Assembly (NCBI GenBank): GCA_030066735.1
Contig: JASJBB010000007.1
Coordinates: forward strand, 1 to 64,000
Direction: 5' to 3'
Origin: Woeseiaceae bacterium
Lineage (GTDB): Bacteria > Pseudomonadota > Gammaproteobacteria > Steroidobacterales > Woeseiaceae
DNA: 64,000 nt
This document shows, piece by piece, positions 7,566-16,544 of this stretch (position 1 is its first letter; each line of letters starts with the position of its first letter). The notes under the pieces were generated by a model. That model was not told where the DNA came from, ran no database searches, and saw nothing but the letters and a program-made list of their open reading frames with translations. The position numbers and the translations under genes were made by a program.

Positions 7566-8963
7566 CTATATGGAGAATGCGGCAATCGCCAGCGCGCCCA
7601 GCATCGTCGCCGTGAATCCGAACAGGTAGGCAATGGTCAGCACGATGAACTTCAGGAAAGTGACGATACGGCCCTGGCCGTAGACCTTGCGCATGGCGAC
7701 AAACAGGTAGACCGCGACGTAGAACGATGTCACCACGGTCACCAGTATCGAAATGCCCTCCGGAATGCCGACCCAGTCCGAGAATCGCACGAACAGGATC
7801 TGCAGCGTCAGCATCAGGAAGAAGAACGAGTGGAAATGCACGAAGAACAGCAGGTGCTCCACGTAGTAGCGCTTGGACAACGGGTACAGCGCCTTGAGCA
7901 CAAAGGCCATCAACGGCAGCAGGATGATGAGCGCCGCCGGAATATTGTCGAGCAGGCCCTCGATGAGCGCCTTGCCTTCGTCCAGCCGCGTGCGCTCGCA
8001 AATTCGTTTCAACCGCTCCGGGGTCATGCGCCGCGCCAGCCATTCGGGCAGGTCTTCGACGTCGGACTCGGTCACGTCGCATTCTGTCTCGGAACCATCG
8101 CCTTCGTCTTCATCGTCGTCGAACGTGAAACGGACGCCGCTCTCGTCGACAGTCAGGTTTCCGGACACGTCTTCCTCGTCGATGACGCCTTCCTCGACGA
8201 GGTCCTCGATCGTCTCGGCCGCCTCGGCAAGCGCCTGCTCGGTCTCCTCGGCCTGCTGCTGATCTTCCTCGGCCTGCTGCTGAATTTCCTCGGCCGTCGG
8301 TTCGGGCTCCGGCACGAACAACACGCCAAGTTCCTCGCGCGGGTCGAAGAAGGCCACGACGAAGAACAACAGGCTGAGCACCAGGTACATGCGAAACGGC
8401 GGCATGAAGCGGGCGCGTTTGCCCTGCAGGTAATCGTGGGTCAGCTGCCCGGGCCGGATCATGAGCGGAATCAGCGTCTGCCACAGGCGCGAGTCGATCT
8501 CGAGCAGGTCGCCGAAGGCGTCCGACACCAGTTCCCACAGGCTGATCAGGCGGCTGCGCGAGCGCTGGCCACAGTTGCCGCAGTACTGCCCCCGCAGCCG
8601 CGCACCGCAATTCAGGCAGTTCGGGGAGGCTTCGGGAATCAGCTCGCTGATCTGGTCCTCGCGCAGGACGCGGGCGGAAACGTCGATGTCGGCGCCGAAC
8701 TCGGCACGCAGCTGTGCTTCGAGTTCACCGGCCGGGCCATCGATGAAATCGTCGATGACATCGTCGCCGCTCAGGCTGTAGACGCAAACGCGGCGCTTGC
8801 GTCCCTGTGCGTCGTCGTTGCCGGGATAGAGCGTGCAATCTTCGACGGCAGGGTCGAGCAGTATCGCCTGCGCGTGCTCCTCGATGCGCTGTTCAAAGGC
8901 CTCGGCACTGTCCGGCGCTACGAAGAATGTGACTTCATAGAGTGGTCCGGAATGGCTTGTCAT
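7566..8963 (-). CDS. DUF4286-DUF3667 zinc-ribbon membrane protein
   Basis: This 465-residue protein combines an N-terminal DUF4286-like domain (about 1-110, beginning YEVTFFVAPDSAEAFE) with a DUF3667 core. The core has a double Cys pair (CLNCG and YCGNCGQ, about residues 115-130) likely to bind zinc, then the membrane-anchored part. Hydrophobic segments lie near 195-208 and in a C-terminal cluster from about 345 to the end. Between them is a long acidic, Gln/Glu-rich stretch (about 215-325) likely to be coiled coil or disordered. No function is established for either domain. It follows fadE with a 3-bp gap and may be co-transcribed with mdh and fadE. Confidence 0.75.
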   Translation of the reverse strand: MTSHSGPLYEVTFFVAPDSAEAFEQRIEEHAQAILLDPAVEDCTLYPGNDDAQGRKRRVCVYSLSGDDVIDDFIDGPAGELEAQLRAEFGADIDVSARVLREDQISELIPEASPNCLNCGARLRGQYCGNCGQRSRSRLISLWELVSDAFGDLLEIDSRLWQTLIPLMIRPGQLTHDYLQGKRARFMPPFRMYLVLSLLFFVVAFFDPREELGVLFVPEPEPTAEEIQQQAEEDQQQAEETEQALAEAAETIEDLVEEGVIDEEDVSGNLTVDESGVRFTFDDDEDEGDGSETECDVTESDVEDLPEWLARRMTPERLKRICERTRLDEGKALIEGLLDNIPAALIILLPLMAFVLKALYPLSKRYYVEHLLFFVHFHSFFFLMLTLQILFVRFSDWVGIPEGISILVTVVTSFYVAVYLFVAMRKVYGQGRIVTFLKFIVLTIAYLFGFTATMLGALAIAAFSI

Positions 8964-8966
8964 AGG

Positions 8967-11531
8967 CTAACCGGCTTTTTTACGGGTCTTTTTCTTCGAC
9001 GTCTTCTTGCTGGTCGTTTTCTTTGCGGTCTTCTTTTTCGCCGCTGGTTTCTTTTTCGCCGCGGCGACCGCTGCCGTCCGGGGTTCGGCCTTCTGGCGCC
9101 CGATCTCCTCGGGCGCGAAGTCGTCAACCGCCAGCAGCGCCCTCACCTTATCATGGTATTCGCGCAGTTCGGCGGCCTCTTTCTTGCTGATGACACCGGC
9201 GTGCGCCGCCTCATCGATCTGCGATCCGAGGTAATCCGAGGTGATCAGGCCCTCACGCAGCGCCTGCTTGAGCCGGAGTTCGAGCGGGGCATAGGTCTCC
9301 GCTAACTGCAGCGCCTCCTGCAACAGGCCCAGCGGGTTGCCCGGTTCGATGGTCGTGTAGGCAAACTCGCTGAGTCGCTCGCGGGCCTCGCCCGTGCGCG
9401 TAATCAGGTCGACAACCTTCTGTGCAAGCTCGTCGGACGGCGCCGAATAGGTGCGGCCGCGCGGGAAGATGAATATGCGCAGGAACCCTGCCACCCAGCG
9501 ATTCGGGAAGTTGCGCAGGAACGAGTGCAGCGCCTCCTGGGCCTGGTACATCAGGGTGCGAACCGACCACTCGACGAGCGGCAGGTCCGTGGCCCGCCGG
9601 CCCTGGTTCTCGAAGTGCTTGAGGACGCAGGAAGCGAGGTACATCGAACTCAGGACGTCGCCGAGGCGCGCCGACAGCAGCTCGCGCTTCTTGAGCGCGC
9701 CGCCGAGAGTCAGCATCGCAAAGTCCGATGAGAGTGCGAACGCCGCACTGTAGCGGTTGATGTTCTGGTAGTAGCGCCGCGTCGGCGTGTTCAGCGGCAC
9801 GCGCGAGAACTTCGCATGGGTCAGCGCCAGGAAGAACGAGCGGGCCAGGTTGCTGATGGCGTAACCGATGTGGCCGAACAGCGCCCTGTCGAAATCAATC
9901 AGCCCACGATCTTCGTCGTCGTCGCTGGCGGCCTGCATCTCGGGCAATACGAACGGATGGCAGCGGATGGCGCCCTGGCCGTAGATGATCAGGCTGCGCG
10001 TAAGAATGTTGGCGCCCTCGACCGTGATCGAGATTGGCGTCGCCATGTAGGGGCGGCCGAGGTAGTTGCTCGGCCCCATCATCACGCCTTTGCCACCATG
10101 GACGTCCATGGCGTCATTGGCGATGCTGCGGCCGAGCTCGGTGCAGTGATATTTCAGGATTGCCGACGGTACGGCTGGCTTCTCACCGGCGCCAATCGCG
10201 CCCGACGTCACCGACAGCGCCGAATTGATGATGTAGCTGTGGCCGGCGATCCGCGTCAGCGCCTCGCCCACGCCCTCGAAATTGGCGATCGAGGTGCCGA
10301 ACTGTTTGCGAATGCGCGTGTACGCCCCCGAGGCGTAGCTGGCGGCCTGGCCGCCGGCGCACGAAGCCGACGGCAGCGAAATGGCGCGACCGACGGATAG
10401 CAACGTCACGAGCATTTTCCAGCCCTTGCCCGCCATTTCCTGGCCGCCAATGATGTAGTCGAGCGGCACGAACACGTCCTTGCCGCTGGTCGGGCCGTTC
10501 TGGAAGGCGATCGTCAGCGGATTGTGACGACGGCCGATCGTCACTCCCGGGGTGTCGGTGGGAATGAGTGCGGACGTGATGCCGTACTCGTCCTTGTCGC
10601 CGATCAGGTGGTCCGGGTCATACAGTTTGAAGGCCAGGCCGAGGACCGTCGCGACCGGGGCGAGCGTAATGTAGCGCTTGTCCCAGTTGAGGCGAATGCC
10701 CGTGATCGTCTTGCCGTTCCACTTGCCCTTGCAGACAACACCGCTGTCAATGAGCGACGCGGCATCCGAACCGGCTTCGGGCGAGGTGAGCGCGAAACAG
10801 GGTATTTCCTTACCGGAAGCGAGGCCCGGCAGATAGTGGTCCTTCTGCTCCTCGGTGCCGTAGTGCATCAGCAGTTCCGCCGGGCCCAGCGAGTTGGGCA
10901 CGCCGATCGTCGAACTGACCGTCGCGCTGCGGCTGCCGATCTTGACCTGCACCATGGCCACGGCGTACGGCGAAAACTCCAGTCCGCCGTACTTCTTGGG
11001 AATGATCATCGCGAAGAAACGATGCTCGATGATGAAGTCCCACACCTCTTTGGGCATGTCGCCGAGTTCGTGGCAGATCTGCCAGTCGTCGATCATGCGG
11101 CAAAGCTCTTCGCACGGGCCGTCGATGAAAGCTTGTTCTTCCTCGGACAGCTCGGGCGCCGGGAATTTCATCAACCGGTCCCATTCGGGCATGCCCGAGA
11201 ACAGCTCGCCGTCCCACCAGACGTTGCCGGCCTCGAGCGCCTCGCGCTCGGTGTCCGACATCGACGGCAGCATCTTGCGATAGATGTCGAGCAGCGGCCG
11301 CGTGATCTTCTCGCGACGCAGCTCGATCAGGTTCGGAATCACCATGACGCCGAACAGGGCCCAGAGAACCAGCAGCCAGAGCCACCAGCCGTTTCCGAAA
11401 ATCGTATAGGCCAGCAGCGCCAGGCCCGTGGCAATCGTCGATGTGCGCAGGTCAATGCGCTGATAGGCGAGATAGATGCCCCCGCCGGCAAACAGCAGGA
11501 ACCACGCCAGACTGACCAGGAACTCGGTCAA
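8967..11531 (-). CDS. fadE: FadE-type acyl-CoA dehydrogenase with lysine-rich C-terminal tail
   Basis: It is predicted to carry out the first, FAD-dependent step of fatty-acid beta-oxidation, making enoyl-CoA. The 854-residue protein has N-terminal membrane segments (about 5-22 and 33-60), the FadE central region ([42 protein letters not shown]) and a DUF1974-like C-terminal region. The last roughly 35 residues are almost only Lys, Ala and Thr ([16 protein letters not shown] and onward), like histone H1 tails, which E. coli FadE (about 814 residues) lacks. Translation starts at a TTG (11531) that overlaps the mdh stop as TTGA, with GGAG just upstream, indicating coupling to malate dehydrogenase. 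Confidence 0.92.
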   Translation of the reverse strand: MTEFLVSLAWFLLFAGGGIYLAYQRIDLRTSTIATGLALLAYTIFGNGWWLWLLVLWALFGVMVIPNLIELRREKITRPLLDIYRKMLPSMSDTEREALEAGNVWWDGELFSGMPEWDRLMKFPAPELSEEEQAFIDGPCEELCRMIDDWQICHELGDMPKEVWDFIIEHRFFAMIIPKKYGGLEFSPYAVAMVQVKIGSRSATVSSTIGVPNSLGPAELLMHYGTEEQKDHYLPGLASGKEIPCFALTSPEAGSDAASLIDSGVVCKGKWNGKTITGIRLNWDKRYITLAPVATVLGLAFKLYDPDHLIGDKDEYGITSALIPTDTPGVTIGRRHNPLTIAFQNGPTSGKDVFVPLDYIIGGQEMAGKGWKMLVTLLSVGRAISLPSASCAGGQAASYASGAYTRIRKQFGTSIANFEGVGEALTRIAGHSYIINSALSVTSGAIGAGEKPAVPSAILKYHCTELGRSIANDAMDVHGGKGVMMGPSNYLGRPYMATPISITVEGANILTRSLIIYGQGAIRCHPFVLPEMQAASDDDEDRGLIDFDRALFGHIGYAISNLARSFFLALTHAKFSRVPLNTPTRRYYQNINRYSAAFALSSDFAMLTLGGALKKRELLSARLGDVLSSMYLASCVLKHFENQGRRATDLPLVEWSVRTLMYQAQEALHSFLRNFPNRWVAGFLRIFIFPRGRTYSAPSDELAQKVVDLITRTGEARERLSEFAYTTIEPGNPLGLLQEALQLAETYAPLELRLKQALREGLITSDYLGSQIDEAAHAGVISKKEAAELREYHDKVRALLAVDDFAPEEIGRQKAEPRTAAVAAAKKKPAAKKKTAKKTTSKKTSKKKTRKKAG

Positions 11532-12505
11532 AGCAACTCCTCAATAGCAGCACGTTCTTCCCGGAGTTCGACCTCGGTCGCGGTCATGCGTTCGCGGCTG
11601 AACTCGGAGATTTCGAGATCCTTGACGATCTCGTACTTGCCATCCTTGCATCGCACGGGATAGCTGTAAACGACCCCGGTCTCGATTCCGTAACTGCCGT
11701 CTGCGGGAATGCCCATGCTCACCCAGTCATCGCCGGCCGTGCCGAGCGCCCAGTCGTGCATGTGGTCGATCGCCGCCGAGGCCGCCGAGGCCGCGGAGGA
11801 GGCGCCGCGCGCCTTGATGATGGCCGCGCCGCGCTGCTGCACGGTGGGAATGAACTCGTCGGTCAGCCACGCCTGGTCCACCAGGCCTGCCGCGCTGTCA
11901 CCTTTGACCTCGGCATGGTGAATATCGGGGTACTGTGTGGCCGAGTGGTTGCCCCAGATGATCATCCCCCTGACGTCGCTGACGTGAGCGTCTGTCTTGT
12001 GGGCAAGCTGGGCGATAGCGCGGTTGTGATCCAGGCGGGTCATCGCCGTGAAATTGGCCGGGTCTATGTCGGGCGCGTTGCTCTGCGTGATCAGGGCATT
12101 GGTGTTGGCCGGATTGCCCACAACGAGAACGCGGATGTCGCGGCTCGCGTGATCGTTGATGGCCTTGCCCTGGACCGAGAAGATGGCGGCGTTGGCCTCG
12201 AGCAGGTCCTTGCGCTCCATGCCGGGACCGCGCGGTCTTGCTCCGACGAGCAGCGCGTAGTCGCTGTCCTTGAACGCAACGTTCGGGTCATCGGTGGCCA
12301 CGACACCCGCGAGCGTGTCGAACGCACAGTCATCGAGCTCCATCACCACGCCGTTGAGCGCCGGCAGTGCGGGCGGGATTTCCAGTAGTTGCAAAATGAC
12401 GGGCTGGTCGGCGCCGAGCATCTGCCCGGAGGCGATGCGGAAGGCCAGCTGGTAGCCGATTTGACCGGCCGCGCCGGTGATCGTGACTCGTACGGGTGAC
12501 TTCAT
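11528..12505 (-). CDS. mdh: Malate dehydrogenase
   Basis: It catalyses NAD-dependent interconversion of malate and oxaloacetate in the TCA cycle. The 325-residue protein has the nucleotide-binding [10 protein letters not shown] (11-20), the substrate-loop [14 protein letters not shown] (89-102), NPANTNA and catalytic His187 in [12 protein letters not shown]. It is of the GAAGQIG type found in many proteobacteria and mycobacteria, not the shorter E. coli form. The ATG at 12505 has AGGACG 6 to 8 bases upstream; a longer frame to 12562 adds sequence atypical of the family. It is directly coupled to fadE, linking beta-oxidation to the TCA cycle. Confidence 0.95.
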   Translation of the reverse strand: MKSPVRVTITGAAGQIGYQLAFRIASGQMLGADQPVILQLLEIPPALPALNGVVMELDDCAFDTLAGVVATDDPNVAFKDSDYALLVGARPRGPGMERKDLLEANAAIFSVQGKAINDHASRDIRVLVVGNPANTNALITQSNAPDIDPANFTAMTRLDHNRAIAQLAHKTDAHVSDVRGMIIWGNHSATQYPDIHHAEVKGDSAAGLVDQAWLTDEFIPTVQQRGAAIIKARGASSAASAASAAIDHMHDWALGTAGDDWVSMGIPADGSYGIETGVVYSYPVRCKDGKYEIVKDLEISEFSRERMTATEVELREERAAIEELL

Positions 12506-12598
12506 TATTACGTCCTGATTGGCAAGCGATGAGGCATTGGAAACCGGCGGCGATTCTAGCATCGCGCGCGTTTCGCAGCACTCGTTACTTGCCGCAAT

Positions 12599-13327
12599 TC
12601 AGGGCGTTTCGGTGTCCAGGAAGGCCTCGGCCCACAGCTGACGTTCCCGCTCGGCCGCAGCCGTGAATCCGGCCTCTTCGAGGGCGGCGATGCACTCGAG
12701 CCAGCGCCGTGACGTGTCACGCATGTCTGCGCCGCAGGACGGCGACGCATCCTCGAAACTGCGGAGCCGGAAATCCGCGCGCTCCTCGGCGGCCTGCGGC
12801 GCGGCGGAGCTCGCTGCGGGCGGGGCAGCAGGCGAGTCGTTCGGGCCTCGCTGCATGCGCGCCATCTCCTCGGCGCGGATCAGCATGTCGGCGTCCTGGA
12901 TAATGGCTTCCTCGAGCAGCCCGGCCGCAGGCTCCTGTTCCTGCGGCGCCGTGGTTCCGGTCGCCTTGGCTGCACTTCCCAGGTCGTTGCGCTGGCGTTC
13001 CGCATCGACCTCGGGCGCGGCGAGCTCGCGCGCGGCAGCGCTGTCCTCCTGTTTCAATGCCTGTGGCACAGCGTGACTTTGCGGCAGCTCTTCCTGGGAG
13101 ACCTGCAGCAGCAAGGTCGCCGACAGCAGCACGACCGCGGCCCATGCCGCAGGCCGGGTCCACAGCCGCAGGCGCGAGTAACGCGGACGGGCAGCCCGCG
13201 TGGCCTCGCGCAGGACTGCCTGGTCCAGGTGCGCAGGCGTGCGCTCCTGTGCCGCGCCGCGATAGACCTCGCTGACGCGCGGGTCGTCGGCAGCTCGCGA
13301 ATCCGGTGTCTTGCGTTCTTCGGTCAT
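12599..13327 (-). CDS. Putative membrane-anchored anti-sigma factor
   Basis: This 242-residue protein has a short cytoplasmic N-terminus (about 60 residues, including DPRVSEVYRGAAQERTPAHLD), one transmembrane helix (AAWAAVVLLSATLLLQV, about 60-76) and a low-complexity Ala/Glu/Pro-rich periplasmic part, ending in a region with two cysteines (SCGADM, WLECIAALEEAG). No named domain is recognised. Its start overlaps the stop of the ECF sigma gene as ATGA, and this topology beside an ECF sigma factor is typical of an anti-sigma factor. That role is inferred from context and topology only. Confidence 0.6.
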   Translation of the reverse strand: MTEERKTPDSRAADDPRVSEVYRGAAQERTPAHLDQAVLREATRAARPRYSRLRLWTRPAAWAAVVLLSATLLLQVSQEELPQSHAVPQALKQEDSAAARELAAPEVDAERQRNDLGSAAKATGTTAPQEQEPAAGLLEEAIIQDADMLIRAEEMARMQRGPNDSPAAPPAASSAAPQAAEERADFRLRSFEDASPSCGADMRDTSRRWLECIAALEEAGFTAAAERERQLWAEAFLDTETP

Positions 13328-13875
13328 GTCGATTCCTCGCCAACCGCGGCGCGCAGCTTGGCCACGGCATAGCGCAGGCGGCTTTTCGCGGTTTCGCGGT
13401 TGGTGTCTGTCACGGCGGCGATCTGGTCGAGACTCAGTCCCGCCTCCTCTCGCAGCAAGAAGACGTCACGCTGCTCTTCCGGCAGGTCCTTGAGCGCGGC
13501 CTCGAGGCGCCGGCGCGCAAGGCTGCGCTCGGTCTCGGTCTCGGGCAGGTCGGCCGGGTCGGGCTGTGTGTCAGGCTCGACGTCGGCGATCTGGGTATGC
13601 CGCTTGTTGCGTCGCACGTGGTCGATGAAGCAGTTGTGGGCGACGCGATACAGGAAAGTCGTGAACTTGGCCGTAGGCCGGTAACTGCCACGGGCCCGGA
13701 CGATCTTGCTCCAGGCCTCCTGGAATATGTCTTCGGCGCTGTCGCGGTGTTGGCACAGCCGCAGCAGGTAACGGTAAACGGCGTCGTTGTGCCTGCGGTA
13801 CAGGACCTCGAACGCCTCGACGTCTCCGTCGCAGTAGCGCAGCATCAGGGCACTGTCGTCGGGCGCTTTATCCAT
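13324..13875 (-). CDS. ECF-type RNA polymerase sigma factor
   Basis: This 183-residue sigma-70-family extracytoplasmic-function sigma factor has region 2 at about 15-85 (ALMLRYCDGDVEAFEVLY, DIFQEAWSKIVRAR, FTTFLYRVAHNCFIDHVRR) and region 4 at about 120-178 (LEAALKDLPEEQRDVFLL, the HTH LSLDQIAAVTDTNRETAKSRL). It would direct RNA polymerase to a small regulon and is probably held by the membrane protein encoded next. The ATG at 13875 (MDKAPDD) was preferred; the open frame extends to 13953 with a basic leader that does not look like the family. Confidence 0.88.
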   Translation of the reverse strand: MDKAPDDSALMLRYCDGDVEAFEVLYRRHNDAVYRYLLRLCQHRDSAEDIFQEAWSKIVRARGSYRPTAKFTTFLYRVAHNCFIDHVRRNKRHTQIADVEPDTQPDPADLPETETERSLARRRLEAALKDLPEEQRDVFLLREEAGLSLDQIAAVTDTNRETAKSRLRYAVAKLRAAVGEEST

Positions 13876-14007
13876 AGGGCCAGCATAGGCGAGGATTCTT
13901 GCGCGCGAAAGCGGCCTGCGAGGCGTTCTCAGGATCTGGGCGTTCGCTGTCATAGCCCTTTAAACGCGCCATTTCGCGGTTCGGGTCTCGATGCGTGACA
14001 AAAAAGC

Positions 14008-14035
14008 TTGCAATCCGTTTTTTTAGTGTTATAGT
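14008..14035 (+). promoter_or_regulatory. Predicted sigma-70 promoter of the GntR/ABC operon
   Basis: A -35-like TTGCAA (14008-14013) and a -10-like TATAGT (14030-14035) are separated by 16 bp, about 45 bp before the first gene. The -10 lies inside the left arm of the operator palindrome, so a bound repressor would block RNA polymerase. Confidence 0.65.
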
Positions 14036-14049
14036 CAACTATAACACTA
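14024..14049. promoter_or_regulatory. Palindromic operator, probable site for the YtrA-type GntR regulator
   Basis: A perfect inverted repeat with 12-bp arms (TAGTGTTATAGT, 14024-14035; its complement, 14038-14049) has a 2-bp spacer. It is strikingly AT-rich against its surroundings. It overlaps the predicted -10 element upstream of an operon that encodes a GntR-family repressor, the usual layout of YtrA-type autoregulation. Binding is inferred. Confidence 0.75.
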
Positions 14050-14085
14050 GCTCACCAAGCAGGAAGAACTCCCCGGAGTACAGCA

Positions 14086-14253
14086 ATGAAGGCTTTATTT
14101 GTACGATACCTCAACGAAATCGTCGGTTTGACGGTCATGGCGCTGATGGCGACGGCGCTGATTGCCGGCCAGGCAGACGCCGAGGTGCGCAAAGCTGCTG
14201 CTGAGCAAGAGCGTGAAATCCTCGAGATTCGGCTTATCGTTGCAGAAAAATAA
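14086..14253 (+). CDS. 55-residue membrane peptide, first gene of the GntR/ABC operon
   Basis: This is a small open frame of 55 codons preceded by GGAG (14075-14078) at 7-bp spacing. The peptide begins MKALFVRYLNEIVGL, has a hydrophobic helix at about 12-29 (VGLTVMALMATALIAG), then QADA, which could be a signal-peptidase site, and a charged amphipathic tail rich in Glu, Arg and Ala. It is either a single-pass membrane peptide or a small secreted one. It lies just after the operator and before a terminator-like hairpin, so it should be the most highly expressed product of the operon. No homologue is recognised; it could be a cargo, sensor or accessory subunit of the ABC transporter. Confidence 0.65.
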   Translation: MKALFVRYLNEIVGLTVMALMATALIAGQADAEVRKAAAEQEREILEIRLIVAEK

Positions 14254-14328
14254 CAACAAGGAGTTTGCGCTGAACAACGTATTGGAAGTTTCCGTCACAA
14301 CGGCGAGCAAAGTAGCGACGGAGTCGTT

Positions 14329-14361
14329 GCGCCGGCCTCATACCGAGGCCGGCGCCTTTTT
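14329..14361 (+). terminator. Intra-operon terminator or attenuator before the GntR gene
   Basis: A perfect 11-bp GC stem (GCGCCGGCCTC, 14329-14339, with its complement 14345-14355) has a 5-base loop and is followed by CTTTTT. It ends about 15 bases before the GntR start. It has all features of an intrinsic terminator and would limit read-through from the small-peptide gene into the regulator and transporter genes. Confidence 0.85.
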
Positions 14362-14375
14362 GCAGGGCGTCTCGA

Positions 14376-14759
14376 ATGGACCCTAAATGGAATGAAGATC
14401 TGCCGATTTATCGGCAGCTAAGGGACCGCGTCGTCGCGATGATCCTCGAGGGAGTGCTCGGCGACGGCGACGCGCTGCCGTCGGTGCGCAACGTTGCCGC
14501 CGAGTATCGCCTCAACCCCCTGACCGTGCTGAAGGGCTACCAGGAGCTTGTCGACGAGGGCCTGGTCGAGAAAAAACGCGGCCGCGGCATGTTCGTGACC
14601 GACGGCGCCCGCAGCCAGCTACTCAAGGACGAACGGCAGCGTTTTCTCGACAAGGAATGGCCGGAGGTCGCCGCCACTATCAAGCGGCTGGGGCTCGATG
14701 CCGCGACGCTGCTAAATGAAATCGAATCGACAGAAGACGCAGGAGACAAGAATGACTAG
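14376..14759 (+). CDS. YtrA-subfamily GntR transcriptional regulator
   Basis: This 127-residue regulator has an N-terminal winged HTH (about 8-75: PIYRQLRDRVVAMILEG, LPSVRNVAAEYRLNPLTVLKGYQELVDEGLV, KRGRGMFV) and only a short helical C-terminus. That size is typical of the YtrA subfamily, whose members usually repress their own ABC-transporter operons. AGGG lies about 8 bases before the ATG. Its stop overlaps the ATPase gene by 8 bp. The perfect palindrome at 14024-14049 is its most likely operator. The inducing ligand is unknown; cell-envelope-active compounds are common inducers for relatives. Confidence 0.88.
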   Translation: MDPKWNEDLPIYRQLRDRVVAMILEGVLGDGDALPSVRNVAAEYRLNPLTVLKGYQELVDEGLVEKKRGRGMFVTDGARSQLLKDERQRFLDKEWPEVAATIKRLGLDAATLLNEIESTEDAGDKND

Positions 14760-15609
14760 CCTGGTCACTGCCAGAAATGTTTCGAAGCACTTCAAGGATG
14801 TCCGCGCCGTGGACAGCGTCAGTTTCGAGATCGAAAAAGGGAAGATCATGGGCCTGTTCGGTCCGAACGGCGCCGGCAAGACGACCTTGCTCAAGGCCAT
14901 GCTGGGCCTGACTGACTGTGACGGCGAACTGTCCGTGCTCGGGCTGGATCCGTTCAAGCAACGCAAGGAGCTGATGCGGAACATCTGCTTCATCGCCGAC
15001 GTTGCGGTACTGCCCGGCTGGATCAAGGTGAGCCAGCTACTGGATTTCGTCGAAACGACACATCCGAATTTCTCCCGCAGCAGCGCCGAAGAATTCCTGT
15101 CGCGCACCAAGGTGCGAAAGGATGCAAAAGTGCGTGAGCTGTCGAAAGGCATGATCACGCAGCTGCACCTGTCGATCATCATGGCGATTGACGCCAAGTT
15201 GCTGGTGCTCGACGAGCCAACGCTTGGTCTCGACATCATTTTCCGCAAGGAGTTTTACAGCAACCTGCTGAGCGACTACTTCGATGGTGAGCGCACGATC
15301 CTGATCACGACGCACCAGGTCGAGGAGATCGAGAACCTGATGACCGACATCATGTTCATCAACGATGGGCGCATCCTGCTCGACTCGAGTATGGACGCGT
15401 TGCCGGAAACGTACGTCGAGCTCATGACCTCGGGCGAGGACGCCGATAAGGCGCGCCAGCTCGGACCGATCTACGAGCGTGACGTGTTCGGCAAGAAGGT
15501 CATGACCTTCGAAGGCAAGAGCAGGGAGCAGCTGGCCGATTTCGGCGAATGTCATACACCGTCGGTTGCTGACCTGTTCGTGGCCATGGTCAAGGGAGCG
15601 GCAGCATGA
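14752..15609 (+). CDS. ABC transporter ATP-binding protein
   Basis: This 285-residue ABC ATPase has Walker A GPNGAGKTT (about 38-46), a degenerate signature LSKGM in place of LSGGQ, Walker B LLVLDEPT and the switch-region TTHQVEEIE. A roughly 70-residue C-terminal extension follows the nucleotide-binding domain. It should energise the membrane protein encoded immediately downstream, with which it overlaps by ATGA. AGGAG lies 7 bases before the ATG at 14752, inside the end of the GntR gene. The arrangement resembles YtrB/BcrA-type exporters; the substrate is not predictable. Confidence 0.88.
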   Translation: MTSLVTARNVSKHFKDVRAVDSVSFEIEKGKIMGLFGPNGAGKTTLLKAMLGLTDCDGELSVLGLDPFKQRKELMRNICFIADVAVLPGWIKVSQLLDFVETTHPNFSRSSAEEFLSRTKVRKDAKVRELSKGMITQLHLSIIMAIDAKLLVLDEPTLGLDIIFRKEFYSNLLSDYFDGERTILITTHQVEEIENLMTDIMFINDGRILLDSSMDALPETYVELMTSGEDADKARQLGPIYERDVFGKKVMTFEGKSREQLADFGECHTPSVADLFVAMVKGAAA

Positions 15610-16544
15610 GCGGCATGATGGGTAATCAGCTCGCGCTGGTAAAAAGAGAAGTCTGGGAACACCGCTCGATCTGGATTACGCCGGCAGCCGTTGCGTTTGT
15701 CGTGACGTTTATCGCGATCGCCGCCGTTGTCATGGTGGCGGCTTTCGGCGAGGCGATAAACCCCGAGATCGAGAGGATTGCTGACGCCACATTGCCGGAT
15801 TCGATACGAAGAGCGGCGCTTGCTGTGTTCCTTCTCGGCAATACGACCGTGTTCATGTTCGCCATGTGGTTCCTGATGATCTTCTACTGCCTGGATGCGC
15901 TGTACGCGGAGCGCAAGGACAGGAGCATTCTCTTCTGGCGTTCACTGCCGATTACGGACACCGAAACCGTTGTTTCGAAGCTGCTGACCGTACTCATCGC
16001 GATCCCCCTGGCAACGATGGGCGGCGTGATCATTTCTCACCTTCTCAACCTGATCATCATGAGCGTCTGGCTGAGTACGGAGGGTGTGAATCCCTTCCGG
16101 TTCATTTGGGGCGCCGTACCGCTGTTCGATACTTGGGCGGCTGTTCTGGTATTCCTGATTGCGATTCCGATCTGGATGTCACCATTGCTGGGCTGGTTGT
16201 TGTTCATATCAGCCTGGGCGAAGCGCGGTCCCCTCCTGCGGGCCGTATTGCCGATAGCGATTCTGCCGTTCCTCGAATACATCATCTTCAAGTCCTGGCA
16301 CCTCGGCCTGGCCATCGTAAAACGCCTCGGCCCCGAGACGATGCCGATAGTCGATGTCTTCGAATTTGCCGAGCAGTTCGATGAAGACAACCTGCATGAT
16401 GCCCTGGCAGAAAATATCAGCCTGCTTTCCATGCTGGACATCGGCAAGTTCGTGACGAGCACCGAGGTCTGGGGTGGGATCGTCGTTTGTGGTCTGTTCC
16501 TGACGGCGGCGATCTACGTCCGGCGCTATCGCGACGACAGCTAG
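15606..16544 (+). CDS. ABC transporter permease (ABC-2 type)
   Basis: This 312-residue integral membrane protein has about six hydrophobic segments (about 27-50, 75-100, 125-150, 180-210, 218-235 and 285-305) and a conserved-looking cytoplasmic stretch ALYAERKDRSILFWRSLPITDTETVVSKL. That stretch is common in ABC-2 permeases, where YAERKD..ILFW.SLP precedes a membrane helix. It pairs with the ATPase upstream (ATGA overlap). The last codon overlaps the convergent pspF stop. It is probably an exporter for a toxic or envelope-related compound, by analogy with YtrA-controlled systems. Confidence 0.82.
   Translation: MSGMMGNQLALVKREVWEHRSIWITPAAVAFVVTFIAIAAVVMVAAFGEAINPEIERIADATLPDSIRRAALAVFLLGNTTVFMFAMWFLMIFYCLDALYAERKDRSILFWRSLPITDTETVVSKLLTVLIAIPLATMGGVIISHLLNLIIMSVWLSTEGVNPFRFIWGAVPLFDTWAAVLVFLIAIPIWMSPLLGWLLFISAWAKRGPLLRAVLPIAILPFLEYIIFKSWHLGLAIVKRLGPETMPIVDVFEFAEQFDEDNLHDALAENISLLSMLDIGKFVTSTEVWGGIVVCGLFLTAAIYVRRYRDDS

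Noticed and set aside
7251-9305. 684-codon plus-strand open frame opposite the DUF4399, DUF3667 and fadE genes
   Set aside because: Its translation is rich in Arg, His and Gln, shows no domain, and the opposite strand carries recognisable proteins throughout.
14162-14386. Alternative 74-codon frame across the small peptide and terminator
   Set aside because: It has no ribosome-binding site and runs through the hairpin; the 55-codon frame in another phase has a proper site and a membrane helix.
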